Counted from the first letter of the stretch, positions 1 to 9,860 are shown. The stretch: DNA of 64,000 nucleotides from Pirellulales bacterium (GCA_022448265.1 JAKVCC010000005.1:108314-172313), one strand, 5' to 3'. A program made the numbers and translations. The notes: a model not told the origin generated them from the letters alone.

Positions 1-50
1 GCACCGCAGAGAATAGCACAGATTAAACGGCTACAAGCGAATAAGGGCTT

Positions 51-1370
51 CTAGAAAAACGGGTCTTCATCTTCGGTTGCATTGAACGGGTCCTCGCCCT
101 CTGTCCCTTCCAAGGCGTCCCTGGTTGAGTCGCCGTCTGCGGCCGATGGTAGGGCTCCTTCCTCAAATGGATTTTCTGCGGACACGTCCGTTTTTTCTGC
201 CCCTTCTTTGTCCTTGTCCGTTGGGCGATACCGAATTGGCACGGCCGCTCCGATTTCTTGCAGGCACTGCACCAATCCATGCTTTGTGACCAGAAAAATA
301 TGATCGGACTGGTCGTTGACAATGGCAGAAACCTGCGATGAGGTGGCGATCCGGCCAGCGAGACTGCCGGATTCTTTGTCCAGCAAAACAAGTGTGCCGC
401 GCCTGTCGAGCCCATAGGCATAGTGGGAACCCAGGGCTACAAATTGAGATATTCCTGCCGCGTGCCATAGGCCACGACCATTGCTGCTATCAAGGGCATG
501 GAGGGCGGGCTGCTTGGATACGACAAAGGCCTTATCGCCGGCGATGGCCGGCTTGTCCGCAATCGGAAATCCTGTCGAATAGCGCCACATCTCATTTCCC
601 GCAGTCTCGTGAAAGCAATAGAGGTGTCCGTCAAGGGATGCGACGTACAAATAGGGCTCTTGCGCAGCAGGCTCAGCGACAACCTCATCATTCGTTTGAA
701 CGCGGTAAAGTGGTTTCGGGTTGTTTAGGCTTCCCACATATAAATATCCTTCACTGGTAGGCCAGCTTACGACTTTGCCAGCGGAAGCCGGACCATGAAA
801 GCTACGACCAATCGATTGGTACTGCCAAGGCGATCTATCAGAGTTCTCCAACTCATATGCTTCTACGCAACCTGTGACGGGTGCGACGTAGACATGGCGG
901 TTGCTGAGTGCAGGAGATGCGATTGTTGCACTGCCAATGGTGCGCGACCATTTCAGTCGGCCGTCGTGACGAGACAACAGATGGAGACGCGACCCACTCA
1001 GTACGGCGACGTACTGGGAATTAACAGCCATGCCGCTGGTGGAATCACTTCGCCCAGCAATATCTGCAATCCAAAGAGTCTCGCCCGTTTCTGCGCTGAC
1101 GGCCTGAACCGACCCATCGGTTGTGAGCGCAAACAATTGGTTTTTGTCGAGCGTCCATTTGGAAACTTCGTGACGCGCAGGGTCCACCTGGATATGTGAA
1201 AACCACACCCGCAGCAAGCCATGCCTGCCGGCTTCATCTTGCGAAACAAGGTCGTTCGCCGCTGCAGCGTTAGCCGTCGCGCCCATGGTCCAGGCGCACA
1301 GCGTGCATAGAGCAAGCCGAGTGAACCTGGACTGCGCACGCGGTAAGGTTGGTCTGTGCTGGTATTTCAT
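51..1370 (-). CDS. Exported PQQ-like beta-propeller repeat protein
   Basis: A 439-residue protein made mostly of WD/PQQ-like propeller blades between about residues 45 and 390. Each blade shows the pattern of a hydrophobic strand, then D/E-x-x-x-G-x-x-x-W (for example SAETGETLWIAD, HDGRLKWSRT, TAGNEMWRYS, SNGRGLWHAA). I start it at the ATG for MKYQHRP because a signal peptide follows (hydrophobic LALCTLCAWTMGATANAAAA). The open frame runs 40 codons further upstream without signal-like sequence. The C-terminal 50 residues are acidic with two DPF motifs. No PQQ-dehydrogenase catalytic residues are evident, so this is probably a structural or binding propeller in the periplasm or cell wall. It is transcribed away from the next gene. 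Substrate unknown; family assignment is firm, role is not. Confidence 0.85.
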   Translation of the reverse strand: MKYQHRPTLPRAQSRFTRLALCTLCAWTMGATANAAAANDLVSQDEAGRHGLLRVWFSHIQVDPARHEVSKWTLDKNQLFALTTDGSVQAVSAETGETLWIADIAGRSDSTSGMAVNSQYVAVLSGSRLHLLSRHDGRLKWSRTIGSATIASPALSNRHVYVAPVTGCVEAYELENSDRSPWQYQSIGRSFHGPASAGKVVSWPTSEGYLYVGSLNNPKPLYRVQTNDEVVAEPAAQEPYLYVASLDGHLYCFHETAGNEMWRYSTGFPIADKPAIAGDKAFVVSKQPALHALDSSNGRGLWHAAGISQFVALGSHYAYGLDRRGTLVLLDKESGSLAGRIATSSQVSAIVNDQSDHIFLVTKHGLVQCLQEIGAAVPIRYRPTDKDKEGAEKTDVSAENPFEEGALPSAADGDSTRDALEGTEGEDPFNATEDEDPFF

Positions 1371-1790
1371 GTTTGTTGAGAGCATGGATTGGACAGCGCC
1401 GCTGGCGCAGACTACCGCCGGCGACACATAGGCCAGCGCGTCAGGGGCAAATGAGCAGTGGTGTAGCTGGAAGACACGGTTGGAAGACACAGTTAAGCAA
1501 AACAGCGGAGCGACACAAAAGAGGCAGTGAAGTTTGCCTCCCCCATCTTAGTTGCCGTTTGCTCGGAGTACAAAGAATTTCGTCGCTATGGGCGACCAGG
1601 ATGAATCTAGCTGCTTCTGGACCCTAGACCACGGGGGTAAGTGTCACCTAACATGAGTGTTTGAGTCTCGGTGGTTAGCGAGCACTTATGGCCTGCGTGG
1701 CACGATTGTGCTTGCTGGCAATAGCCTGGGCTGCCGGCCATTGGGGCCGAGTCTCGCCCGCTTTTTTCGGTAACGGAACCTGGCGGATCT
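1371..1790. other. Divergent intergenic region
   Basis: About 420 bases separate the divergently transcribed propeller gene and the 1365-residue gene, so both promoters should lie here. I find no clear -35/-10 pair. The only structure noticed is a short tandem duplication at 1468-1493, listed separately. Confidence 0.5.
1468..1493. repeat. 13-bp tandem duplication
   Basis: Two adjacent copies of TGGAAGACACGGT / TGGAAGACACAGT with one mismatch, in the intergenic region upstream of the propeller gene. It may be simple slippage or a paired protein-binding site; nothing else supports either reading. Confidence 0.5.
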
Positions 1791-4700
1791 GTGAACGTTA
1801 AATCTCTAGAACTGGATGCAAGCGACTCCGCTACGCTCGAAGAACTAGTTGGGTATCTCAACTTTTCCTCTGGTGCAGGAGACCCTAATTTCCTCCGTCA
1901 GATTAATCAGATTTACCGGTCTGTGGAATCGCGCGGAGAGCCAACGCAAAGTTTGCCGCAACTCTTCCAATGGTTGCGTGAGACAGTCGAGAGATTGGAA
2001 AAGGCTGGAGGGCCGTTTGCCAAGGCAGAGCAGGCGCGGGGGGTTATCGGAATATTGGCAGACAAGCTGCTTCCGGCGTATCGCCAATTCCATCGGGATT
2101 TACTTTTTCACCAGTCAGAAGCCCAGTTGTGGCGTCCGTTTTTTATCGGCCAAGCCTTTGAGGCGATCTTGGCACAGGGCTCACCTTGGGGCGAAAGCGA
2201 CAGGATCGTCTCTGGGGCGCTAGTCGAATTGAACGACTACTTCGGCTATCGTCCCATCGCGACGTTGGCCACCGGTGATACAACAGATCCCTATCCTCAC
2301 GAGTTCGTTCGTCCGTTACCGCTCTATATTCGCGGAGCAGGTGTGGAATATGGGCGCTACGAAAAAATCATCCAGTTGACCCTAGACATTTTGCAGAGTA
2401 CCGATGAAGAGATTCTTGCGCACGCTTGGTTTGATCTTGATCGCCTGGATGAGATTGCCGTCGATCCACGGGCCTACGATTTTGACCATCCGGTGAACCG
2501 CCGGCCCAATTATCATTTCGGTCAATGGGATCCGCGACAAATCTCCACCGCCGGCTACTACCGGCGGTTTGTATTGCAGCAAATCACGCTGGATGCTCTG
2601 TTGTCGCGCTGTCACGAAGACAACGGCTCTCAAGGCACACCCCGAGAGGACCGTTTGAAAGAGGCGGCGTCCGTGCTGGCAGGCACCATGCTGATGGCAT
2701 CTGGGACAAGCGGCGACGGTCCGGGGAGACACGATTCGACTGTTTCACTTTCGACCTTATTGCCTCACATTGCTGGTTACCGCGACAATTTCTACGCGCA
2801 GCTTTTGGCGGGCGCAGAAGGTTCATATGGCGAGCGGCTGCGCGAGGAGGCACGCCACTACCATCAACCTTTTGGTGCGGCACGACAGCACCTCAACCAC
2901 GAGCTTGCTCGGCGCCGCGCGCTCCAGATGCAGCGCGTCCATTTGGCGCACCTCTATGCTCGGCTTAGTTTTCCCGAGTCGGCCCAAGAGCAAGCCGCCT
3001 CGGTGCGTGTCGCCTCAGCCAGAATGTTGACGGAGATTTATTGTCGCTTAACCTCCGGTCACGATGCGATTGACGCCGACAAGTTAGATCGCGTGGTCGA
3101 GCCACTGGCTGCTTGCGAAAAGCTGTTGTATGACGCGATCGAGTGCGGTGCCTTGGTCGATCCATGGAACGTAGTAGGTTTTGCGGCCAACTTCAGCCTG
3201 TTTCCGGCCTTAGAGAATACGGTCCACGACTGGCGCGTTGACGAGCTCATTGAATTGGTCGAGCAGGTACTTGATTTATGTGCGAGGGGGTGGAGCGAGG
3301 CAGCGGCGATCGACAATGCTGAGCTGGAGGAGCATTTTTCGACCCAGCTTAGCCGGCTGGCGGAATGGTGGGATAAATTTGCCACCGCGTCGGTGGAGGG
3401 TGTCAAGCGGCTGGTTGCGAAGGACATCCAGGTTTCCGCCAATCTTGTGGCGGGAGCACTCAACGCTTGGCACAAGGCTGGCGCTGCAGCGGGTGATGTT
3501 GCTTTTTGGCACATGTTTGTCGACCAATTCGATTCCTCCAAGGCGTTTCAATTGGTTATCGAAGCACTTCTCGACCACGACGATACCGTTGCGTCGATGG
3601 CATTGATGATGCAGTGGGTTAGTCAGAAGGATCGAACGCCCCTGGAAGAAGGTGACAACTCATTTCGCAGGTTGGCTTTCCGCTGGTTGGCAACAGTCGA
3701 CGAGCAGCAGGAAGACCAGGAAAAGGACGCCTGGCCTCAGGTTGCCAAATTCTTTGCCTATCTGGAAGCCAATGCGGAAGACTACTGGCAAGTGCCAACG
3801 ATGATGTTTGACGCCGATGGCGAAGGGATCTACGGGGAGTTCCTGGATGACGTTGACGGAGCTATTTACTTCGAAGAGGACGAGCATGACGTCGGCAAGG
3901 ACCCCGATGAGGATCCCGATGGAGAGTTTAAGGTGGGGTCCGATAACGGTCTTGAAGGCGGTCTCGACGAGGACGGGGAAGCCAATTCTGGCGGCGTGCG
4001 CTCGGGTGGGCTTTATCAGGCAGCCTATGAGGAGATGGTATATCGCGACAGTACGGACGATGGTAATGAGGGAGATATCGCCGACGAAGGAGGCGATTGG
4101 GAATATTCCGAGTGGGAACACGAGATCGAGCGGATTGAGCAACGGCTCGATTTTCTTGCCGCCATCGCCAGTCTGTGGAAACATGCTGCGATTGGTTGGG
4201 GGTTTTCCGAGCGAGGCGGAAAGCGGTCCGAGGTTTTCAATCAATGGCTTAAGCAAGCTACCGCGAATTACAGCCATTTGGTGACATTGCTCGAAACGAT
4301 CCACGACTTTCAGATCTCGCCGACCTCGGGTTCGCACGATTCGTTGGTCGAGTACGACCGGTTGCGTACGCTGAAAGAATCGCTCGTCCAAAAAATAATT
4401 GGGACATGCGTCGAAACGGCTGACGCCGCGCGGTTGCTCGCCGCCACGCACGAGCCAGGGGAATTGCAGGAGGCCGAACTGCTCGAAGATCCGATCAATA
4501 TTCGCGCGGTCGGCATCCTGGACGCAATTCTGAGGGGCGATGCAGCCGGTGTTCGCAGCCAATGGCAGGAGTTTTTGGATGCGCTGCGGCCAAAATCGTT
4601 ATTGTATGTACCGAATGCTCGCGGCGGCGAGCCGCGGCTTATCGTAGCGACCCGTAGCTTGCAGCAGCTGCTCTATGACTTGTTAGGTTGGCTGCCGCAA

Positions 4701-5888
4701 ATCGGACTTATTCGGGAGACTTCTCAACTGCTTGACCTAGCACAGCAATTGGAAGCCGAACACCCGGTAGGCCAAGGGGCCGTCACCGACTTTGACAGGC
4801 TCTTTGCTAACGGTTTCCAGGCAATTGTCCGCGCGCTAGCATCTGCTGCCGAGCAGTGGGACAAAGTGCCGGCATCGTCGCAAGGACAGCATGCTGATCA
4901 CATGCTGGTCGATGCTCTCCAGCAGCTTACCGAACGTCATCTCGACCGATGGTTGCATCATAGCCATACCCTTCGCCTCAGTGTTGTGGAGAAAGTTGCC
5001 GAAGACGAAAGTTGGGAGCGGCTCCAAGCTTTTATCAAACGTTACGGTGCGGATCTGTTCGATCAGAAGTTCATGAGCTTCGGCAACTTGCGTGGCATTT
5101 TGCATCAGAGCGTCGAAGGGTGGCTCCAAAGCTTGGAAGAAGACCCCGATGCGTTCGCGGATATACGCCTCCTCGACGAATTGGGCAATCGCTGTTCTCA
5201 CAAGGAAGCGGTCGAATCGTTAACACTTGCCATCGGCGCTGTGGTCGAGAACTTTCGGGTTTATCGTGACTACAACACTACAACCACCCAATCGGACCAC
5301 GGTGATCAGCTATACACGTTCATTGATTTTTTGCGTTTGCAGTCGGCCTACGATCGAGTCGCTTGGAACCTGAAGCCCGCGGTTTGGGTCCATGAGATTT
5401 TGATCCGCCAACGGCGTGCCCTGGCCGCCGAGATGTGGTGTCAGGCCTTTGCCGACCGCACATCGGAGGCGGCCGATGTCCATTCGGCAAGACTGGAACA
5501 GCTTTGCCAGAAGTATGGCATGCGGTTGGCAACGGTGACCGACCGCATCGGAGAGCGCTTCATTCGGCCGCTCCTGATTGACCGTGTCAAAGCGCTGGTG
5601 GAACCGGCACTGAGCGCCGACGAAGATTGCAGGCAAGTCGCTTTTGCTGACCTCGAACGAGAAATAGACGGATTGGCCAGTGAGCCATGTGGGGCGGGGC
5701 TCGATCTTCCTGACTGGCTAGCCGCCTTGGAAGACGAAGTGACCATGGCTCGTTCGCGATGCAGCCATCAGCCATCCTGGAATCGTTTTTCGCACCGAAT
5801 CGGTCAGGTGAATCTTTCCTGGCAGGAGCTTCTTGATCAGCTCGATGATCCAGGCGAGGAGATTGGTTCGGAGCCCAATGGTGAGTGA
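1791..5888 (+). CDS. Large helical acidic protein of unknown function
   Basis: A 1365-residue protein starting at GTG. I recognise no domain. It is soluble-looking, with no signal peptide and no membrane segments, and largely alpha-helical with leucine- and glutamine-rich stretches. A low-complexity acidic linker at about residues 670-770 (many D/E/G, including DEHDVGKDPDEDPDGEF) divides it into two helical halves, like a scaffold or adaptor. It ends in a strong terminator-like hairpin that starts inside its stop codon. The next gene downstream, after about 290 bases on the same strand, encodes a coiled-coil protein with a probable nuclease fold, so a functional link is possible but only inferred from proximity. 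The ORF is far too long to be spurious. Confidence 0.85.
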   Translation: MNVKSLELDASDSATLEELVGYLNFSSGAGDPNFLRQINQIYRSVESRGEPTQSLPQLFQWLRETVERLEKAGGPFAKAEQARGVIGILADKLLPAYRQFHRDLLFHQSEAQLWRPFFIGQAFEAILAQGSPWGESDRIVSGALVELNDYFGYRPIATLATGDTTDPYPHEFVRPLPLYIRGAGVEYGRYEKIIQLTLDILQSTDEEILAHAWFDLDRLDEIAVDPRAYDFDHPVNRRPNYHFGQWDPRQISTAGYYRRFVLQQITLDALLSRCHEDNGSQGTPREDRLKEAASVLAGTMLMASGTSGDGPGRHDSTVSLSTLLPHIAGYRDNFYAQLLAGAEGSYGERLREEARHYHQPFGAARQHLNHELARRRALQMQRVHLAHLYARLSFPESAQEQAASVRVASARMLTEIYCRLTSGHDAIDADKLDRVVEPLAACEKLLYDAIECGALVDPWNVVGFAANFSLFPALENTVHDWRVDELIELVEQVLDLCARGWSEAAAIDNAELEEHFSTQLSRLAEWWDKFATASVEGVKRLVAKDIQVSANLVAGALNAWHKAGAAAGDVAFWHMFVDQFDSSKAFQLVIEALLDHDDTVASMALMMQWVSQKDRTPLEEGDNSFRRLAFRWLATVDEQQEDQEKDAWPQVAKFFAYLEANAEDYWQVPTMMFDADGEGIYGEFLDDVDGAIYFEEDEHDVGKDPDEDPDGEFKVGSDNGLEGGLDEDGEANSGGVRSGGLYQAAYEEMVYRDSTDDGNEGDIADEGGDWEYSEWEHEIERIEQRLDFLAAIASLWKHAAIGWGFSERGGKRSEVFNQWLKQATANYSHLVTLLETIHDFQISPTSGSHDSLVEYDRLRTLKESLVQKIIGTCVETADAARLLAATHEPGELQEAELLEDPINIRAVGILDAILRGDAAGVRSQWQEFLDALRPKSLLYVPNARGGEPRLIVATRSLQQLLYDLLGWLPQIGLIRETSQLLDLAQQLEAEHPVGQGAVTDFDRLFANGFQAIVRALASAAEQWDKVPASSQGQHADHMLVDALQQLTERHLDRWLHHSHTLRLSVVEKVAEDESWERLQAFIKRYGADLFDQKFMSFGNLRGILHQSVEGWLQSLEEDPDAFADIRLLDELGNRCSHKEAVESLTLAIGAVVENFRVYRDYNTTTTQSDHGDQLYTFIDFLRLQSAYDRVAWNLKPAVWVHEILIRQRRALAAEMWCQAFADRTSEAADVHSARLEQLCQKYGMRLATVTDRIGERFIRPLLIDRVKALVEPALSADEDCRQVAFADLEREIDGLASEPCGAGLDLPDWLAALEDEVTMARSRCSHQPSWNRFSHRIGQVNLSWQELLDQLDDPGEEIGSEPNGE

Positions 5889-5927
5889 TAGCGGAAACGA
5901 ATTTCGGCTCCCGCTATTTTTATTTTG
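5888..5927 (+). terminator. Rho-independent terminator
   Basis: A 7-bp perfect stem (ATAGCGG at 5888-5894 with CCGCTAT at 5911-5917) with a possible inner GAAA/TTTC stem, followed by TTTTATTTTG. It begins at the last base of the upstream stop codon and should end transcription of the 1365-residue gene, making the next gene a separate unit. Confidence 0.75.
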
Positions 5928-6178
5928 TCTGTTGTTTGGTCTCGCTTTTTAACCATTGTGGGCCGTTGATTCAATCAGCCCTAGGCGTTAGCCCTCAGTT
6001 TGCAGCTTAGGCCTTAGCACGCGCAGTATGACCGTCGCCCGACGTTTGGCATGCGAGGGCTTTTCGCACGAAATTGACAGGCCGCTTGCGGCCGTAGAAA
6101 AAAAGGGCCATATTGGGCCATGGTAGACGGGTGTTCATCATCGCGTCCTGGACGCACTGCCCAAGGAGGAAGGATTGC

Positions 6179-7816
6179 ATGTCCCGAGTGCTTAACGAAG
6201 CGGCAGCCTGGTCGGGAGCGGGCGAAGCGCCCGAGTCGATTTCGCTGGATCTGCACGTTTCCGATGCGGATAGCCTTCGGGCTCTTGCCAAATATGAGGC
6301 GGGTCCCCAGAGGGATGAATTCGCTCTGGAAGCACTGAAGATTGGCGTCTTGGCCTTGCGGCATGCGGCGGGAGCGCTGGATGCCGATTTTGTTCAACGC
6401 GAGACAACGCGACTGGTCGATACGCTTCGCAGTCAACTGGACGAGCATGCCCATCGCGCCCACGACCGCCTGACTGGTTCGCTCAAGGAATATTTTGATC
6501 CGGAAGGGGGACGCTTCAGCCAACGGGTCCAGTGTCTTGTCGCCGACGATGGCGATTTGGCCCGTCTGTTGAGTGGGATATTGGACGGCGACGATTCCCG
6601 CCTGGCCAAGACACTCTTTCGCCATGTGGGTGAGAATAGCCCGCTGATGAAGTTGTTGAGCCCAGATCAATCGCAGGGTTTGCTCGCAACGCTGCGCATC
6701 AGCGTCGAAGGCCAGCTCACCCAACAGCGAGAACGAATCCTCAAGGAATTTTCACTCGACAATCCTGACGGTGCAATTCGTCGCCTGGTAGGCGAGATCA
6801 CTTCAAAACACGGCGATTTTACGAAGAACATGGAGGGTAAAATTGACGAGGTCGCCAAGCAGTTTTCGCTTGACGAGGAAAACTCGGCCCTCAGTCGTCT
6901 GGTGAACAATGTCGATGAGGCTCAAAAGAAGATCACGCAAGAGTTTTCGCTCGACAATAAACAATCGGCACTCCACAAGCTTAAGGAGGAGTTGCTCAGC
7001 CTTTTTTCGGCTCAGGTGAAGACCAACGCTGACTTTCAGGAAGAGGTCAAGATTGCCCTGGGCAAGCTGGTTACAAAGCGCGAAACCGAAGCGCAGGGCA
7101 CGCAGCACGGCTTTTCGTTTGAGGATGCCCTCTTTGAAATAATTGAGCGAGATGCCCTGCAGCGCGGCGAAGTGGCTGAAAAGACGGGAAACCAGTCTGG
7201 CCTGATATCGCGGTCCAAAAAGGGGGATATTGTCCTGGAGCTGGGTTCCGATAGTGCTGCGGCCGGGGCGAGAATCGTGGTGGAGGCCAAGCAGGACGCG
7301 AGCTATAAGTTGGCCAAAGCGCTGGCTGAGATGGAGGAAGCCCGGAAAAATCGCGACGCGCAATTCGGTGTCTTTGTTTTTTCGCGACGTGCAGCTCCGA
7401 ACCAGCTTGCGCCGCTGGCCCGTTACGGTAGCGATTTGGTTGTTGTTTGGGATGCCGAGGACCCGACAACCGATTCGACTTTGCGGGCGGCACTCGAAAT
7501 TGCACGCGCGCTGTGTGTGCGATCCTGCCAGGCAGGGCAACGGCAGGCAGCCGATGTGGACAAGGCTGTACTAAGGATCGAAAAAGCTGTCCAGAATTTA
7601 GATGGTGTTCGTACGTCTGCACAAACGATCAAGACTGCCAGCGAGAAGATACTCGATCGTGTTGAAAAGGACCAGCGGACGCTCGACAAGCAATTGGTAA
7701 TTTTGCGGGAGTCGCTTAGCGATCTCAAACAATTCCTTGGTTCCAAGGATAGTATTGCTGCCAAGGATCGTGGCGATTCCGACGGCAAAAGGCCTATGAG
7801 CTACCGGGCAAACTGA
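6179..7816 (+). CDS. Coiled-coil protein with probable PD-(D/E)XK nuclease-fold domain
   Basis: A 545-residue protein. The start is the ATG at 6179, preceded by an excellent AAGGAGGAAGG site; the frame is open further upstream. Residues 1-180 are helical. Then come three imperfect repeats of the form FSLDxxxSAL/I-xx-L at about residues 191, 228 and 255. At about 349-370 there is GDIV-x-n-VVEAK, the D...ExK layout of restriction-endonuclease-fold domains such as DUF2130 proteins, followed by helices and a strand-rich FGVFVFS and LVVVWD section. The last 70 residues form a coiled coil. No signal peptide, so cytoplasmic. A DNA-end or damage-related role is inference from the fold only. The 3' end overlaps that of the convergent ATPase gene by 23 bp. 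Confidence 0.8.
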   Translation: MSRVLNEAAAWSGAGEAPESISLDLHVSDADSLRALAKYEAGPQRDEFALEALKIGVLALRHAAGALDADFVQRETTRLVDTLRSQLDEHAHRAHDRLTGSLKEYFDPEGGRFSQRVQCLVADDGDLARLLSGILDGDDSRLAKTLFRHVGENSPLMKLLSPDQSQGLLATLRISVEGQLTQQRERILKEFSLDNPDGAIRRLVGEITSKHGDFTKNMEGKIDEVAKQFSLDEENSALSRLVNNVDEAQKKITQEFSLDNKQSALHKLKEELLSLFSAQVKTNADFQEEVKIALGKLVTKRETEAQGTQHGFSFEDALFEIIERDALQRGEVAEKTGNQSGLISRSKKGDIVLELGSDSAAAGARIVVEAKQDASYKLAKALAEMEEARKNRDAQFGVFVFSRRAAPNQLAPLARYGSDLVVVWDAEDPTTDSTLRAALEIARALCVRSCQAGQRQAADVDKAVLRIEKAVQNLDGVRTSAQTIKTASEKILDRVEKDQRTLDKQLVILRESLSDLKQFLGSKDSIAAKDRGDSDGKRPMSYRAN

Positions 7817-8600
7817 GCGATTGGTGGGCGGCGCGAACTGTTTCGGGATCGATCATTTGCCCAGGGTTTTGCGAGCCGAGCAGCAGCGCGTGTTCGGCCA
7901 GGCGATTGACATGTCGGGGGATACCTTGGGAAAGCCGATGCAATTCGTTGATCGCAGAATCAGTGAACATGGGTTGCTCCGAACCCGCTTCGACCATCGC
8001 GTGCTGCAAATATCCTGTGGTATCTAGCTCGTCCCAGGCATCCAGGTCGATCCGCAAGTCGACTAACTCAAGTAGTCCGTCCTGCAGCAGTGCGCTCTGG
8101 GTTGCGCTGGCGGTGAGCACGAGTGTCAGGCCTCCGGCACCGGCGACCTTGTGTCGCGCCAACCGAATTAAATGGGTTTGGAGATCGGGTCTCGCCTCGA
8201 CGATGTTGTCCAGCAGCAGGATTGTTCTTTTTTCCTGCATCTGATTTTCGTGCAAGCGATCGGTCAATTGGCGAAACAGGCGTAAAGGTTCGTCCTCGAT
8301 TCGCACAGAGGCATTCAGCTCGTTGCCGAGTTGCCAGAAAAACTCGCGGGCAGAGAGCCCAAGCAGGTCGATCAGGGCAACATCATTGCCTTGCCGACGA
8401 CGTTCCAAAGCGAAAACCTGGAGGAGTTGGGATTTCCCCAAACCCGATTGGCCGAGGACGAGACCCATCCGCCGCCGATAGTCGGTTAGAAAACGTAGCC
8501 GGGCCAGCGCTTCGCGCTCATGCATGCCTTCGTAAAAAAGCTCCGGGGTCAGCCCGCTGGGAAAGGGCGATTTAGCCAGGCCCCACTGTGATTGGTACAT
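7794..8600 (-). CDS. ExeA-like AAA+ ATPase
   Basis: A 268-residue P-loop ATPase of the ExeA/GspA AAA_22 type. MYQSQWGLAKSPFP at the N-terminus is the family's typical opening, and an AAGGAA site precedes this ATG. Walker A is GQSGLGKS at residues 50-57. Walker B is TILLLDN at 126-132, where the usual catalytic Glu after Asp131 is replaced by Asn. The C-terminal part holds the arginine-bearing QGIPRHVNRLAEHALLL helix typical of the lid. In secretion systems such ATPases act with a peptidoglycan-binding partner, but no gsp genes are visible here and this copy lacks the peptidoglycan-binding tail. Its function in this genome is therefore open; it may be a stand-alone regulator of DNA or envelope machinery. 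Confidence 0.88.
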   Translation of the reverse strand: MYQSQWGLAKSPFPSGLTPELFYEGMHEREALARLRFLTDYRRRMGLVLGQSGLGKSQLLQVFALERRRQGNDVALIDLLGLSAREFFWQLGNELNASVRIEDEPLRLFRQLTDRLHENQMQEKRTILLLDNIVEARPDLQTHLIRLARHKVAGAGGLTLVLTASATQSALLQDGLLELVDLRIDLDAWDELDTTGYLQHAMVEAGSEQPMFTDSAINELHRLSQGIPRHVNRLAEHALLLGSQNPGQMIDPETVRAAHQSLSLPGSS

Positions 8601-8920
8601 GTGTATTCCTTGATTGTTGCGGACTTGCCGGGCACAATGGCAGCTTGAGCACGGATTTCTTGTTGTTTCGGGTGCCGAAGTGCAGATAGGGGTCGGCGAG
8701 AGGCTGTAAGGGGCCGGCCGATGCCGCGCAAGCAAAGCCCTCGTTTATCGAAACTGCCAAATTCGTGGCAAAAACCTGTTAAAAAATGTAGGTTCGGTTG
8801 GATCACGGTGCCTTAAGTTTCAATCGGTGTTTGATGGACCAAAACTTTGGCGAGCCAGGTCCGACTGTTACCGGTGTCGCCGAATCCTGACCCCTGCTAG
8901 CGCTGCTATCAAACAAGAAC
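8601..8920. other. Divergent intergenic region, nothing recognised
   Basis: This stretch separates the ATPase gene and rsmE, which are transcribed away from each other. It should carry both promoters. I see no convincing promoter, repeat or RNA structure in it. Confidence 0.4.
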
Positions 8921-9625
8921 ATGGTTGACCGCTACTACTCGGAGACGCCGATCTGTGGTGCAAAGGCTAGGCTCTCCGGCAGCGAAGCGCACCACTTGTT
9001 GCATGTGATGCGAGCCAAGCCCGGTACGCAATTAGTTGTGTTTGACGGCCACGGCGGGGAGTACGAGGCGGAAGTGGCTGAGTGTGGCCGTACTGAGGTC
9101 GAGCTACATGTCGGGTCGCGGCACGATAGCGAACGCGAATTGCTATATCCGCTCACGCTAGCCGTCGCGATTCCCAAAGGAGATCGGCAGCGGTGGCTGA
9201 TTGAAAAGTCCGTCGAATTAGGAGTAAGTCGATTAATTCCGCTGCGAACAGCCCGAAGTGGGGTGGCCCAGCAGCTATCCGACAAACTGGGTCGCTACGT
9301 TATTGCCGCTAGTAAACAGTGTGGCCGCAATCGTCTTATGGAAATAGGCCCACCAACGGAGTGGTCTGCGCTCGTGAGTGGGCCCCGTGAGGGTCGGCGT
9401 CTGCTGGCTCACCCTGGCGGTCAATCGAGGTTGGAATTGAAATTGCAGGTCGCGGCGGAGACATGCATTGCCATAGGCCCCGAAGGGGGGTTTACGGAGA
9501 ATGAGGTCGAGTTGGGGGTCGACGCCGGTTGGAAGACGATCAATCTTGGTGACACGATTTTGCGCACGGAGACCGCGGCAATTGTGTTGGCCGGAGCGAT
9601 CGTGCTGGGGGCAGATGCGGGCTAG
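8921..9625 (+). CDS. rsmE: 16S rRNA (uracil1498-N3)-methyltransferase
   Basis: A 234-residue SPOUT-class methyltransferase that methylates U1498 of 16S rRNA with S-adenosylmethionine in the 30S subunit. Visible family motifs are the N-terminal PUA-like part (HHLLHVMRAKPG near residue 27), the KGDRQRWLIEKSVELGV segment near 86, and the C-terminal knot with IGPEGGFTENE near 186 and LGDTILRTETAA near 208. Length is normal for RsmE (about 240). It appears to be a single-gene unit, with the divergent ATPase upstream and a convergent exported protein downstream. Confidence 0.95.
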   Translation: MVDRYYSETPICGAKARLSGSEAHHLLHVMRAKPGTQLVVFDGHGGEYEAEVAECGRTEVELHVGSRHDSERELLYPLTLAVAIPKGDRQRWLIEKSVELGVSRLIPLRTARSGVAQQLSDKLGRYVIAASKQCGRNRLMEIGPPTEWSALVSGPREGRRLLAHPGGQSRLELKLQVAAETCIAIGPEGGFTENEVELGVDAGWKTINLGDTILRTETAAIVLAGAIVLGADAG

Positions 9626-9860
9626 CCTGAGGAGAGCTTGCCTTGGATAAGGAGTTTGTGACACGAGATCTCGCTTCGACAAGTGGGTGCTTATAGCAGT
9701 TGTCTTGTCGACGATGGCGCGTAGAGTGCCGCGGAAACTTTGCGACACCTGTGGGCTGTCAAGTAGGTCTTGGCCGCGCGCTGCTGAAGGCCGCCTTCCT
9801 TAGATTGCCAGCTGGACGTTGGCCGGTTGAGGTTCGGCGGCTTGGGGATTGCGGTTTTTG

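Noticed and set aside
5945..5985. ACCATTGTGGGCCGTTG as a fifth copy of the hairpin element
   Set aside because: Only about ten bases resemble the core; neither end of the element is present.
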